Below, piece after piece: positions 24,719-36,840 of a DNA stretch of 64,000 nucleotides. A model generated the notes under the pieces. That model was given only the letters and a program-made list of their open reading frames with translations, did not search any database and was not told the origin of the DNA. The stretch comes from Papio anubis (taxonomy: Eukaryota; Chordata; Mammalia; Primates; Cercopithecidae), in the NCBI RefSeq assembly GCF_008728515.1, contig NC_044977.1:165153139-165217138 (forward strand). The letters run 5' to 3'. Position numbers and translations under genes: made by a program. The stretch's first letter is position 1; every line of letters starts with the position of its first letter.

Positions 24719-25884
24719 TAAGCCAAACTAGTTTGTGAATCAGACCCAGGTGTTTTCCTTTTCCTATCATTTGGTATATTCATCCCAATAATGCACTTAG
24801 AGAGTTTTTAAAAAATCACAGGGTGTATCTATGAACACACAAGAACCTCTCTGAGATAGACTGATACCAGGACTCTTATTTATCACCTTTGCAAGTTTCT
24901 ATACTATCAAAGGGGCCATGTTGCCATTTTTGAGTCATCTGATTATAGTGTCACCTGAAATTATATAACTAATAGCCATCGAAAGATCTCAGTGCTCCAC
25001 TTTCCAGAGTTAATTTGGAAATTAGCCATAAGACCCTTCAGGGAAAGACTGGGGAAACTGCTACCACATATCCTTGCTGTGGAATTGCAAAGTTCTTCCT
25101 CAAGGGGACTTGAAATGTCCTTTCATTAAAGGGAAAAGCTGTCTCATGTCTTGGTCAAAGAACTGGCTCATGTCTGGAAGTGAGGTGAAAAATTGTGATT
25201 ATTTTTATTTTATTTTGAAGGCTCTCATCAATCTTCTTGGTCACTTACTCTTGATCTTTTGTGGATTTAGTAAACAAACAACATCATCGTTGACTACTCA
25301 TCTATCTCACCCCTAGACTCACCAAGCTTTATATACATTTGTCACAGATCGCTGCAAGTCAAGGGCTCTTGGTCATACTGGCCTTAATGCCAACCAGGTA
25401 ATTACACCTTTCTTGCCTTTGATGTCTTGCTGCTGCCGTCAGTTTTCTCTCTCCTGGTTCTTTATTATTCCCATTGACAGAAGCAAGCCCACTTCTATAA
25501 GTATCAGGAAACTGCCACCACTGAGCTTCTCAATGATGCCAGTGTTTCTCTCCCTAGTGAATGCCTTACCACTTTCATGATGGAAGTGTTCCCTAGACTC
25601 TCTGGAAATATAGTTAGCTAGTGGTTTCACTTATCTTATAAATAATTTTACTTAATAAATTCATTTTACACACTCTTCTATACTTTTAAATCCTTAGTCA
25701 AGTCTACGTCACAGTATTCTGATGTCTCTACATTTACTGGCACTTTTTCTAGCCCCAAGGAACTATCTCAGCTCAAGAATCAGAAAAACCAAGGAGTCAT
25801 TTACAGGGCACCAATAACAGGTGCTCCAAACACAAAAAGAGAAATCCTTTCTTACCTTTTGTTGTCTAATATACGGCCCTAAAT

Positions 25885-26093
25885 GCTGTACTGCCCAATA
25901 TAGTAGCCACTTGCCACATGTGACTATTTAAATTTAAATAATTTAAAATTAAATCAAATTTAAATGTCAATTTCTCACTTACACTAGCCGAATTTCAATT
26001 GCTCAACATCCACTTGTGGCTAATGACTACTTTCTTGGATGGGGCAGACAGAGAATATTCTTCCTCACAGAAAGTTCGATTGGAGAATACTGC
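25885..26093. repeat. hAT-Charlie-type non-autonomous element (MER family)
   Basis: Text CTGCCCAATATAGTAGCCAC, CCACATGTGACTATTTAAAT, a central TTTAAATTTAAAT palindromic core, CTTGTGGCTAATGACTAC and GAAAGTTCGATTGGAGAATA follows a familiar inverted-repeat MITE. A second copy is at 43196-43402. Confidence 0.72.
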
Positions 26094-26159
26094 TTTAAAG
26101 TACCTCATACTTCTTCTACCTAGTAATATTATTAGGTATCATTTTCATGTATACACTAC

Positions 26160-26350
26160 ACTATTGCCACCGCTTTACAATTATTTCTTACAGCAACCCT
26201 CTGAGACAGCTTCTATTTCTACCCTCACCATCAATATCACAGATGACAATCTCTAATATGTTAAGATACGAGTTTCCCTAAATTTATGTAGCCAAAAAGT
26301 GGTGGGTCCAGGAAACAAGTTCAGATCACCTGTCTCCAAACCCACTTCAT
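26160..26350 (-). repeat. MIR fragment, antisense
   Basis: Diverged reverse-complement MIR: TTACAGCAACCCTCTGAGAC, CAGATGACAATCTCTAATAT, then AAGTTCAGATCACCTGTCTC. Support is moderate. Confidence 0.55.
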
Positions 26351-26619
26351 AATGGTGCTTCCAGAGATCCTATTTTTCTGCTGACTTATATTTATCACTA
26401 TTATTTGATGTTAATATTTACATTGAGGAGGGGTCATGGGTCCTGGTACTGTGTGCCGTGAGAAGATGATAAATTTAATGTTTATGTGTGTTTGTGAAAG
26501 AAGAAAAAAAAGGTGACACCTAGCAGTAGTAACTAACAGAAAATAGAAAAATGAATACAACCTCACAGAAATGTGAGACAACTTTAAGTACACCAATAAA
26601 TATGTAATGGGGAAATCAG

Positions 26620-28215
26620 AAAGAATGGAGAAAAAGTAAGGAATATAAAAATATTTGCAGAGATAATGACTAAAAGCTTTTCAAATTTGCAAAAAAAGAC
26701 ATTAATCCACACATTCAAGAAGCTCAACAAACTCCAAGTAGGATAAATTCAAAGAAATCTATACCCAAACAACACTTCATAAAAAAATGTTGAAAGACAA
26801 ACAGAAAATCTTGAAAGCAACAAGAGAAACATGACGCATCACATCCAGGAGAGCCTCAATAAGTTTAGCAGAGGACGTCACATCAGAAACAATGAAGCCC
26901 AGAAGGCAATAGGATGTGCAAAGTGCTGAAAGAAAAACACCAGTGCATATTTGTCACTCAAGAATCTTATTTCTAGCAAAACTATTTTTCAAATAATGAA
27001 GGCAAAATAAAGACATTCCAAAAATGAAAAAGCTGAGAGATTTATTGCTAGGAGATGCACCTTACAAAAAAAAATACTAAAGAAAGTTTTTCAGACCAAA
27101 AGCCTATCAACATGGAAATTCAAATCCACATGAGCCAAAAAAGAGCACCAATACATTTAATAATGTAACTATAAAAGGCAATAAAAAGGCTATTTTTTAT
27201 TCTCTTTAATAACTTACAAAGTGATTATATAAAACAATATGCAAATAATTACATTGTGGCACTTATAACATATAGAAATATAATATATTTGACAAGAACA
27301 GAAAAAGGAGATGGGTAGAAGCAGAGTTGTACTGGAATAAGAAAATGAAACCAGATGTTAAATCCACAGGAACAAACAAAGAGAAACAAAAATGGGAAAA
27401 ATGGAGGTAAATGTAACAAGTTCTAAAAGTATGCACTTGCTCTTTATTTCTCAGTGTTTTTAATAGACATAAAATTACATAAAGTAATAAGTTTGACAAG
27501 GTATTATTGGGTTTGTGACACAGATAGGTGTAATATATATAACGGCAATACCACAGAAAGAGGGAAGAGGGAATACAGCTATATAGAAGTCAACTTTTTA
27601 TATTACATTGAAATTAAGTTAGTATAAACCTGATAGTAGATCCTAATAGTTAAGATGTATATGGTAAGCTTGAAAGCAACTACTAAGAATATAGCTAAAA
27701 ATTTTAGTATAAAACTATTATTTTAAAATGTTACAACAGAAAATGTTCACTTAATGCAAATGAAAGCTGGAATGGCTATAGTAATGTCAGATAAAGTTCG
27801 ACCTTACAATAAAAAAGAGATAAAGAGGGGCATTTTATTACAATGAGTGACACTGGAAATGAATTACAGAAATACATTTGAGAATTTCACAGACATGTGA
27901 AAATTAAAAAGCATACTGCTAAATAACCAATGAGTCAAAGAAGAAACCACAAAGTAAAGTAGAAAACACTTAAGATGAATAATGAAGACATACGTATTGA
28001 AACTTACAGAATGCAGTTAAAGCCCTGCTAAGAGGTAAATTTATGGTTGTAAATACCTACATTAAAAGACTGACCTCAAATCAACAACTAAGTATCCCTG
28101 TTAAGACAACAGAAAAAGAACAAACTAAATCCACAGCAAGCAGAAGGAAAATAATCATATGTATTAGAATGAAAATTAATACAATAGATGATTGAGTAAC
28201 AATAGACAAAATCAC
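26620..28215 (+). mobile_element. Ancient L1M, 5' part of the host element
   Basis: Old L1 text of the ORF1 3' end and ORF2 5' half: CAAGAAGCTCAACAAACTCC, AATCTTGAAAGCAACAAGAG, CAGAAACAATGAAGCCCAGA, AAAGTGCTGAAAGAAAAACA, CCAATGAGTCAAAGAAGAAA and AGGTAAATTTATGGTTGTAA. It stops in the ORF2 text ACAAAATCACCAAAACA, where a second L1 begins. Homologous text GAAAATTAACAAACCAAAGT resumes at about 37044, so this element continues there. No usable frames survive. Confidence 0.87.
26779..27005 (+). repeat. Source copy of a segment duplicated at 29071-29626
   Basis: About 226 bp of the host L1M recur 2.3 kb downstream. A hand alignment gave about 19 mismatches (roughly 92% identity) with no clear indels outside the Alu that splits the second copy. 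The last 40-odd bases, ending AAATAATGAAGGCA, are identical. Confidence 0.85.
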
Positions 28216-29070
28216 CAAAACAAGGAAGCAAGATGGTCGAACAGAACCCTCCAGTGATTGTACCCCTCCAGGAACACCATATGGATAAACTATTTACACA
28301 AGAAAACAGCTTCATAAGAAGCAAAAACTAGGTGAGTGACCACAGTGCCTGCTTTTCACATCACATCAAGGAAAGAGGCACTGAACAGGGTAGAAAAGAC
28401 AGTCTTGTGCAGCCAACATGCCATCTCCCGCTTCCCCTGGCAGTGCTCTGTGGCTTAGGGAGAAAGAGTCTGTGTGCTTCGGAGAGGGAGAGCAAAGTAT
28501 TGTGGGAAGTTGAATTGGAACTCAGAGCTCCCTTGTCAGAGCAGAGAGCAAAACAGGGCAGAATTCAGAATGCACACATGGAGGGAGCATTTAGATTAGC
28601 CCTAGCCAGAGAGGAATTGTCCATCCCAGCTGTTGAAACCTTAGTTTTGACTGGTCCCACCACCATGGGCTAATAAACTCTGGGTCCTTAAATAAACTTG
28701 AAAGATGGCATAGGACACAAGGACTGTAATTCCTGGGAAGTCCTGGTGCTGTGCTGGGTGCAGAACCGGTGGACTTGGGGTGCATAAGATTCAGTGAGAC
28801 ACACCAACTGAGATGGCCAAGTGTGTGCTTGGGCCACCGCTCTCCCAATTCCAAGCAACATAGCTCCCAGCTTCAGGAGATGCTCCTTCTGCTTGAGGAA
28901 ACGAGAGGGAAAAATAAAGGGGACCCTGTCTTGCAACTTGGATATCAGCTTGGCCACAGTAAAATTAAGCCCAAGCAGAGTCACGGAGCTCCCGTCCCAG
29001 CTGTAGCTCCCGGACAACATTTCTAGACCCACTCTGGGCCAGAAGGGAACCCAGTTTCCTGAAGTAACAT
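28216..29070 (+). mobile_element. L1MA-like element, 5' UTR part
   Basis: Begins near the typical L1 5' end text GGAAGCAAGATGGTCGAACA, followed by CTCCAGGAACACCATATGGA and GCTTCATAAGAAGCAAAAAC. The sequence is less AT-rich than its surroundings, as L1 5' UTRs are. It contains a first unit (about 28860-29045) of an internal repeat that recurs at about 29815-30005. Open frames on both strands here (28332-28673, 28688-29074, 28751-29026) are non-coding. Confidence 0.82.
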
Positions 29071-29626
29071 CCATAAAAAAATGTTGAAAAACAAAGAGAA
29101 AATCTTAAAAGCAACAAGAGAAAAATGACCCATCACATCCAGGTGAGCCTCCATAAGATTAGCAGAGGCTCGGCTGGGCGCGGTGGCTCAAGCCTGTAAT
29201 CCCAGCACTTTGGGAGGCCGAGACGGGCGGATCACAAGATCAGGAGATCGAGACCTTCCTGGCTAACACGGTGAAACCCCGTCTCTACTAAAAAGATACA
29301 AAAACCTAGCCGGGCGAGGTGGCGGGAGCCTGTTGTCCCAGCTACTCGGGAGTCTGAGGCAGGAGAATGGCGTAAACCCGGGAGGCAGAGCTTGCAGTGA
29401 GCTGAAATCCGGCCACTGCACTCCAGCCTGGGCGACAGAGTGAGACTCCGTCTCACAAAAAAAAAAAAAAAAAAAAAAAAAAAATTAGCAGAGGACATCA
29501 CATCAGAAACATTGACGCCCAGAAGGCAACAGGATATTCAAAATGCTGAAAGAAAAAAAACAGTGCATATTTGTCACCGAAGAATCTTATTTCTAGCAAA
29601 ACTATTTTTCAAATAATGAAGGCAGA
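29071..29626 (+). repeat. Duplicated host-L1M segment inside the younger L1 5' UTR
   Basis: Second copy of 26779-27005, interrupted by an AluY at 29169-29483. The inserted L1 has its own diverged counterpart of this region at about 31070-31300, so this copy is extra and derives from the host L1M. Its boundaries are CATAAAAAAATGTTGAAA on the left and AAATAATGAAGGCA on the right. Confidence 0.83.
29169..29483 (+). mobile_element. AluY, Old World monkey AluYR type
   Basis: Full-length Alu with A tail (29457-29483). It shows the cercopithecid-type combination GGCTCAAGCCTGTAATCC, GGCCGAGACGGGCGG, CTAGCCGGGCGAGGTGGCGG, AATGGCGTAAACCCGG and ATCCGGCCACTGC. The target duplication ATTAGCAGAGG is at 29158-29168 and 29484-29494. 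It lies within the duplicated L1M segment and is absent from the source copy, so it inserted after that duplication. Confidence 0.96.
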
Positions 29627-32600
29627 AGGCAGAAGCAGAAAGCAAAGGCCTAGTCCTGGCCTGTTTTATTACCTGCTGACTAAAAAGTCCTTGGGCTGTG
29701 AATACACATCAGTGTTAGTCACACAATAGTTGCCACAGGCCTTGGGTGAGCCTCAGTACCGTGCTGGCTTCAGGTGTGACCTAGTGGATTCCCAGCTGTG
29801 GAGACCTTGGGAAGATACTCCTTCTGCTTGAGGAAAAGAGAACAAAGTGAAGAGGACTTTGTCTAGCAAAGTGGGTACAGTTTAGCCACAGTAAAATAAA
29901 TTACCAAGCAGATTCCTAGAGTCCCCTATTTCAAGCCACAGCTCCTGGACCACATTTCTAGACCCTTCCTGATCCAGAAGGGAGCCTAATTCTCTGAAAG
30001 GAGAGACCCAGGCCTGGCAGGATTTACCACCTGCTGACTAAAGAGGCCTTGGGCACAGGCTGTGGGCAAGACCCAGTACTGTGCTGGCTTCAAGTGTGAC
30101 CCAGCATCATCCCAGCAGTGGTGGCTATGGGAGGACTTGTGTCATTCCTCCCCCAACTCCAAGCAGCTCACTATAGAGAGACAGAGACTCTGTTTAGGGG
30201 AAAGTTAGGGAAAGGACCAAAAGACTTTGCCAGGTAATTATCCTGGATCTTACTGAAGATCATCAAGGTGGTACCTTTATAATTCTGCAAGTGTCACAGC
30301 ATTACTAGGCTTGGGGTGCCCCCTAATGCACATAAAGCTGCAGTGACCAAAGATTTAAACCACAATACTCAATTTGCTTTGAATACTTGAAAAGCCTTCT
30401 CCAGAAGGATGGGTACCCAGACTCTGAAAGTTAGAATATATACTTAACTCTTCAATTACTGGACATTGACTAACATCCAGAAGCGTCAAGACCGTCCAGG
30501 AAAACGTGACTCACCAAATGAACTGAATAAGGAACCAATGACAAATTCCAGAGTGACTGTATTGGGGAAGCTCAAGGAAATTCAAAATAACACAGAGAAG
30601 GTATTAAGAATCCTATCAGATGTATGTAGCAAAGAGATTGAAATAATTTTTCAATCAAGCAGAAATTCTCAAGTTGAAAAATTCAATTGAACAGCTGAAG
30701 AATGCATCAGAGCCTCTCAATTGATCAAGCAGAAGAAAGAATTAGTGAGCTTAAGAGAAACTGTATGAAAATACACCAAGGAGAAAACAAGAAAAAAGAA
30801 TAACTGAATAAAGCATGCCTAAAATATATGGAAATAGTCTCAAAAAGTCAAATGTAAGAGTTATTGGACTTAAAGAGAAGAAAGAGTGAGAGAATGGAGT
30901 AGAAAGTATATTCAAAGAGATAATAACAGAGAACTTTCCAAACCTATATAAAGATATCAACATTCGAGTACAAGAAAGTTATGGAACACCAAGCAGATTT
31001 AATTCAAATAAAACTACCTCAAGACATTTAAGAATTGAGCTACCAAAAGCCAAGCATAAATAAAGGATCCTAAAAGCAGCAAGGCAAAAGAAACAAATAA
31101 TATACAAAGGACCTCCAATAGGTTTCAACCTTCCCAGCAGAAATCTTACAAGCCAGGAGAGAGTTGCATGATATATTCAAAGTGCTGAACAAAAAAACCT
31201 TTTATCTTAGAATATCCAATGAAAATATTATCCAAATAAAGGAGAAATAAGAATATTCCCAGACAAACAAAAGCTGAGGGATTTTGCCAATATGAGAACT
31301 GTCCTACAATAAATGCTAAAAACAGTTCTTCAGTGTGAAATAAAGGGCATTATCAAGCAATAAGAAATCATCTGAAGGTACAAAATTCATTGGTAATTGT
31401 AAGTACATAGACAAATACAGTATATTATAACCTTGTAATAACCAACTCATATCTTATAGGAAGACTAAAAGGAATCTATGAAAATAAATAACTATAACAA
31501 CGTTTTAAGAGACAGACAATGTAATAAGATGTAAATGGAAACAAAAACTTTAAAAGTAGGGGAAAATAAAGTTAAAGTGTAACATTTTTATTAGTTTTGT
31601 CTTTGATTATTTGTTTTTTTTTTTTTTTTGGCAATCAGAGTTAAATTGTCATCAGATTTAAATAATGAGTTAGAAGATGTTATTTGAGAGCCCCATGGTA
31701 GCCTCACATCAAAGAACCTACAACAGATACAAATACACACACACATACAAAAACAAAAAAAAAGAATTTAAATTGACTACCAAAGAAAAATCATATTCAC
31801 GAAAAGGTAGACAGGAAGGAAGGAAGGGAAGACCACAAAACAAACAGAAAATAAGTAACAAAATGGCAGCACTAAGGCCTTATTTATCAATAATAACATT
31901 GAACGAAACTGGACTAAACTCTCCAGTCAAAAGACATGGAGTGGCTAAATAATAATAAAAGACCCAACTGTCTGTTACCCACAAGAAATTCACTTTACCT
32001 GTAAAGACAGACATAGAACGAAAATAAAGGGGTGGAAAAAGAGATTCCACACAAATGGAAATCAAAAAGGTACAAGAATAACTATACTTAGATAAGACAG
32101 ATTTCAAGTCAAAAACTGTAAAAGAAACAAAGAAGGTAATTATACAATGGTTAAGAGGTCAATTCAGTAAGAGGTTATAAAAATTATAAATATATATGTA
32201 CATAGTACCGGAGGAGCATACAGATTTATAAAGCGAAATTTATTACAGCTAAAGAGTTAGATCACAATGCAATAATAGCTGGAGACCTAAACATCCCATT
32301 TTAGCACCGGACACATCATCCAGATAGAAAAACAACAAAGAAACACCAGACTTAATCAGCAGTACAGACCACATGGACCTAATAGATATTTACAGATCAT
32401 TTCCCTCAATGGCCGCATAATTCTCCTCAGCACATGGATCATTCTCAAGAATAAACCATATGTTAGGCCACAAAACAAGTTTTTAAAAAATTCAAAAAAT
32501 GTAATTATATCAAGTAACTTCCCTGACCACAATGAAATAAAACTAGAAATCAGTAACAAGAGAAACTTAGGAATCTATACAAACACTTGGAAATTAAATT

Positions 32601-33017
32601 ATATGCTCCTGAGTGACCAGTGGGTCAATGAAGAAATTAAGAAAGAAATTTTAAATATGTCACAAAACAAATGAAAATGAAACACAACATACCAAAACCT
32701 ATGGGATACAGCAAAAGCAGTACTAAAAGGAAAGTTTATAGCAATAAGTACCTATGTCAAAAAAGTAGAAAAACTTTAAATAGACAATCTAATGATACAT
32801 TTAACAGAATTAGAAAACCAAGAGCAAACCAAACCCAAAATTAGTAGAAGAAAAGAAATCATAAATATCAGAGTAGAAATAAATGAAATTGTACCAAATG
32901 AAAATATAAAAGATCAAAAATAAAAAAGCTGCTTTTTGAAAAGATAACAAATTCAGAACCTACAGCAGGACTAAGAGAAAACACAGAAAACCCAAGTAAA
33001 TAAATAAAATTGAGATG
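29627..33017 (+). mobile_element. L1MA-like element: rest of 5' UTR, ORF1, 5' half of ORF2
   Basis: Continues the 5' UTR (second repeat unit and CACCTGCTGACTAAAGAGGC), then ORF1 from about 30460, then ORF2 from about 31850 to 33017. ORF2 landmarks are CTCCAGTCAAAAGACATGGA, CACAAGAAATTCACTTTACC, GGAGACCTAAACATCCCATT, GACCAGTGGGTCAATGAAGA and GCTTTTTGAAAAGATAACAA. Many stops and frameshifts. Confidence 0.88.
30466..30690 (+). pseudogene. L1 ORF1 N-terminal coiled-coil remnant
   Basis: A 74-codon frame whose middle reads VTVLGKLKEIQNNTEKVLR, followed by ILSDVCSKEIEII. This heptad-rich text is typical of the coiled-coil part of the RNA-binding L1 ORF1 protein. The frame is then lost; the RRM and C-terminal domains persist only as broken text to about 31100. 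It is not functional. Confidence 0.75.
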
Positions 33018-33036
33018 AAAAAGGAGATATTTCAAG

Positions 33037-33330
33037 TTGTGGACAGTGGCTTACACTTGTAATCCCAACACTTTGGGAGGCTGAGGTGGACAGATCACTT
33101 GAGTCCAGGAATTAGGAGACCAGCCTGGGCAAGATGGATAGATCCCATCTCTACAAGAAGTCAAAAATTACCCAGGCATGGTGGTGTGTACCAGAAGTTC
33201 CAGCTACTCAGGAAGCTGAGGTGGGAAGGATCTATTGAGCCTGCAAGGTCAAGGTTGCAGTGACATTGTTGCACCACTGCACCCAGCCCTGGGGACAGGG
33301 CAAGACTTTGTCTCAAAGGTTACAACAGGC
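33037..33330 (+). mobile_element. AluJ-like element inserted in L1 ORF2
   Basis: Diverged Alu: CAGTGGCTTACACTTGTAAT, CACTTTGGGAGGCTGAGGTG, GTTGCAGTGACATTGTTGCA, and TGGGGACAGGGCAAGACTTT. It and its expanded purine tail are flanked by AAAAAGGAGATATTTCAAG (33018-33036) and AAAAAGGAGACATTGCAAG (33838-33856), 17 of 19 matching. They are therefore one insertion of about 800 bp into the L1. Confidence 0.92.
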
Positions 33331-33484
33331 TGAAGGAAGGAAGGAAGGAAGGAAGGAAGGAAGGAAGCTAGGCTGAAGGAAGGAAGGAAGGAAGGAAGGA
33401 AGGAAGGAAGGAAGGAAGGAAGGAAGGGAGGGAGGGAGGGAGGGAGGGAGGGAGGAAGAAAGAGAGAAAGAAAGAAAGAAAGAG

Positions 33485-33555
<71 letters not shown>

Positions 33556-33654
33556 AAGAAAGAGAAAGAAAGAAAGAAAGAAAGAAAGACGGACGGAAGG
33601 AAGGAAGGAAGGAAAGAGAGAGAGAGAGAAAGAAAGAAAGAGAGAGAGAAAGGA

Positions 33655-33730
<76 letters not shown>

Positions 33731-33837
33731 GAAAGAAAGAAAGAAAGAAAGAAAGAGAAAAGAAGGCAGGAAGGCAGGAAGGAAGGAAAAGGGAAAGGAA
33801 GGAAAAGGGAAGGGAAGGGAAGGGGAAAAAGGAAAAG
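33331..33837 (+). repeat. (GGAA)n/(GAAA)n/(GA)n polypurine tract, about 500 bp
   Basis: Expanded and mutated Alu A tail. Blocks in order are GGAA, GGGA, GAAA, GA, GAAA, GGAA, GA, GAAA, then GGAAAA. Apart from pyrimidines near 33331, 33368-33374, 33590-33594 and 33767-33775 the strand is all purine. A small duplication AGGCTGAAGGAAGG is at 33328 and 33370. The long frames in the opposite strand (FLSFFLSF-type) are translations of the repeat. Confidence 0.97.
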
Positions 33838-33856
33838 AAAAAGGAGACATTGCAAG

Positions 33857-36840
33857 TGATCCTGTAGAAATTCAAAGGATCATGAGAAGCTATTTTGAGC
33901 AACCATATGCAACTAAATTGGAAAACCTAGAAGAAATAAACAAATTCCTAGACATGTACAACCTACTAGGATTGAACAGTGAAGACATCCAAAACCTAAA
34001 GAGACCAATAACAATTAATGAGATAAAAGCATATTAAATATTCTCTCAGCAAAGAAAAATCTGGGACTCAATGGCTTTACTGCTGAATTTTACCAAACAT
34101 TTAAAGAACTAATACTAATTCTACTCAAACTATTCTGAAAAATAGAGAAGGAAGGAATACTTCCAAACTCATTCTACAAGGCCATTATTATCCTGATACC
34201 AAAACCACAAGGAAATGTCAAAAAAAGAAAACTACAGGCCAATATTTCTGATGAACATTGATGCAAAACACATCAACAAAATACTAGCAAAATGAATTCA
34301 ACATCTTAAAAAGGTCATGCATCATGACCAAGTGGGATTTATTCCAAGGATGCAAGGATGATTCAATATATGCAAATCAATCAATGTGATATATCATAAC
34401 AGACTGAAGTCAAAGAATCAAATGATAACGTCAACTGGTGCTGAAAAAGCATTTGATAAAATTCAACATTCATTCATGATAAAAATAAAACCTTCAAAAA
34501 ACTGTCTTTAGAAGGAACATACCTCAACCCAATAAAAGACACATATGATTGACCCACACAGCTAGTATCAAATGAATGCTTTCCTCTAAGATCTGGAACA
34601 TGACAAGGATGCCCACTTTCACCACTGTTATTCAACCTAGTACTGGAAGAGTACTAGCTAGAGCAATCAGACAAGAGAAATAAATAAAGGGCATCTATAT
34701 TGGAAAGGAAGAAGTCAAGTTATCTTTGTGGATGATATGATCCTATATTTGGAAAATATCTAAAGATTCTACTAAAAAACTGTTAGAACTGATAAATTCA
34801 GTAAAATTCTAGGATAAAGTATCAACATCAAAACATCAGTAGCATTTCCATATGCCAAGAGCAAACAATCTGAAAATGAAATCAAGAAAGTAATCACATT
34901 TCTAGTAGCTATAAATAAAATAAAATACCCAGGAATAAACTTCATTAAAAAATTGAAAGAGCTCAACAATGAAGCCTCTAAAATGTTGATGAAATAAATT
35001 GAAGGGGACACAAAAAAATGGAAAAATATTCCATGTTCATGGTTTGGAAGAATCAATATTGCTAAAATGCCCATATTATGCAAAGTGATCTTCAGATTCA
35101 ATGCAATTCCTATCAAAATGCCTATAAAATAATTCATAGAAATAGAGAAAAAAATCCTAAAATTCCTAGAGAACCACAAAAGACCCAGAATAGTCAATGT
35201 CATCCTGAGCAAAAAGGATAAAACTGGAGGAATCACATTACCAGACTTCAAATTATACTGCAGGGCTATAGTAACCAAAACAGCATGCTACTGGCATAAA
35301 AACAGATACCTAGACCAATGAAATGGAATTGAGAATCCAGAAATAAATACGAACACCTACAGTGAACTCATTTTTTAACAAGGGTGCCAAGAACATACAT
35401 TGAGGAAAGGACAGTCTCTTCAATAAATGGTACTGGGAAAAATGGATATGTATATGCAGAAGAATGCAACTAGTTTCCTATCTCTCACCATATTCAAAAA
35501 TAAAATAAAAATGGATTAAAAACTTAAATCTAAGACCCCAAACTATAAAACTATTAAAAGAAAACTTTGAGGAAACTATGCAGGACATTGTAGTAGGCAA
35601 AGATTTCTTTAGTAATACCCCAAAAGCACAGGCAACCAAAGCAAAAATGGACAATTGGGATCACATTAAGTCAAAAAGCTTCTGCACAGCAAAAGAAACA
35701 ATCAACAAAATGAAAAGAAAACCCACAGAATGCGAAAACTATTGGCAAACTATTCATCTAACAAGGGATTAATAACCAGACTGTGTGAGAAAGTACAACA
35801 ACTCAGTAATGCAAAATCTGATAATCCAATTAAAAAATGGACAAAATATCTGAATAGACATTTTCTAAAAAAAAAAAAAAACAAAGACAAACAGGTATAT
35901 AAAAAGGTACTCAACATCATTGACCATCAGAGAAATGCAAATCTAAGCTGCAATGAGATGTTAATCTTATCCAGTTAAAATGGTTTTACCCAAAAGGCAG
36001 GCAATAGTGAATGCTGGTGATGATGTGGATAAAAAGAAAGCCTCATACACTGTTGATGGGAATGTAAACTAGAACAGCCACTTTGAAGAACTGTGGGGAG
36101 GTTCCTCAAAAAACTAAAATAGAATACCATATGATCCAGCAATCCTACTGCCAGGTATATGCCCAAAAGAAAGGAAATCCGTCTATCAAAAAAATATCTG
36201 CACTCCCATGTTTATTGCAGCATTACTCACAACAGTCCAGATTTGGAATCAACCTGTGTCCACTGAAGGAGGAATGGATTAAGAAAATGTTGTACATAAC
36301 ACAATCGTGTGCTATTTGTCCATAGAAATGAAGGAGATCCTGTCATTTGCAACAACATGGATGGAACTAGAGGATGTTATATTAAGTGAAATAAGCCTAG
36401 CACCTAGCACAGAATGACAAATTTTGCATTTTCTCACTTATTTGTGGGAGCTAAAAATTAATACAATTGAATTCATAAACAGAGAGTATAGCATGATAGT
36501 TACCAGAGTCTGGGAAGGATAATGGCAGGGTGGAGTAGACATTGTTAATGGGTACAGAAATATAGTTAGAATAAATGAGATCTAATATTTGATAGCACAA
36601 TAGGCTGACTTGGTCAAAAATAATTTATTGTACCATTTAAAATAACTAAAAGACTATAAGCTTAATGTTTATGACACAAAGAAACGATAAATGCTTGAGA
36701 TAACGGACATCCTCTTTACTCTGATATCATTATTACACATTGTATGTCTGTACCAAAATATCTCATGTAACCCTAAATATATACACTTACTATGTACCTA
36801 TAAAAATTAAAAACACTTAAAAAATAATAAAAATAAATGC
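33857..36840 (+). mobile_element. L1MA-like element: 3' half of ORF2 and 3' UTR
   Basis: ORF2 resumes after the Alu (AAACCTAGAAGAAATAAACA). The decayed reverse-transcriptase motif FVDD is readable at about 34719-34745 (TTTGTGGATGATATGATC). The 3' UTR has GATAGCACAATAGGCTGACT, CAAAATATCTCATGTAACCC and TATGTACCTATAAAAATTAA, the hallmark of L1MA families. ORF2 is broken by many stops, so no activity is possible. Confidence 0.9.

Larger units (their letters stand above)
22060..25630 (-). mobile_element. Old ERVL-like retroviral remnant (LTR16/HERV16-like), antisense
   Basis: The left part (about 22060-22497) has LTR-like text in minus orientation: TTTCCCCAAAGCAGACATTG, AGTTTATTTGGAAGATGATT, AGAAAGCACCTGTAGG, TCAGTCATTGGTTAAGGCTG and ACTGATGGCATCATCAATAT. 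This matches my memory of ERVL-class LTRs of the LTR16 type. Rightward, 22860-25630 reads like decayed retroviral internal sequence (for example CTCATCATGGTAAGCCATAA and CTGAGCCACAGTGGGCAGAA), with no long frame. The second LTR was not found. A separate LTR (24221-24718) is inserted inside. The family and the right boundary are uncertain. Confidence 0.5.

Noticed and set aside
28332..29074. Overlapping frames of 87-128 codons on both strands
   Set aside because: They lie in the less AT-rich L1 5' UTR, which is non-coding. Open frames on both strands there are expected by chance.
33331..33837. CRISPR-like array of regular repeats
   Set aside because: The repeats are 2-4 bp with no spacers, and the genome is that of a primate.
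33249..33902. Minus-strand open frames of 160-217 codons rich in Phe, Leu, Ser and Pro
   Set aside because: They are translations of the GAAA/GGAA simple repeat in three frames. All frames are open because the repeat lacks stop triplets.
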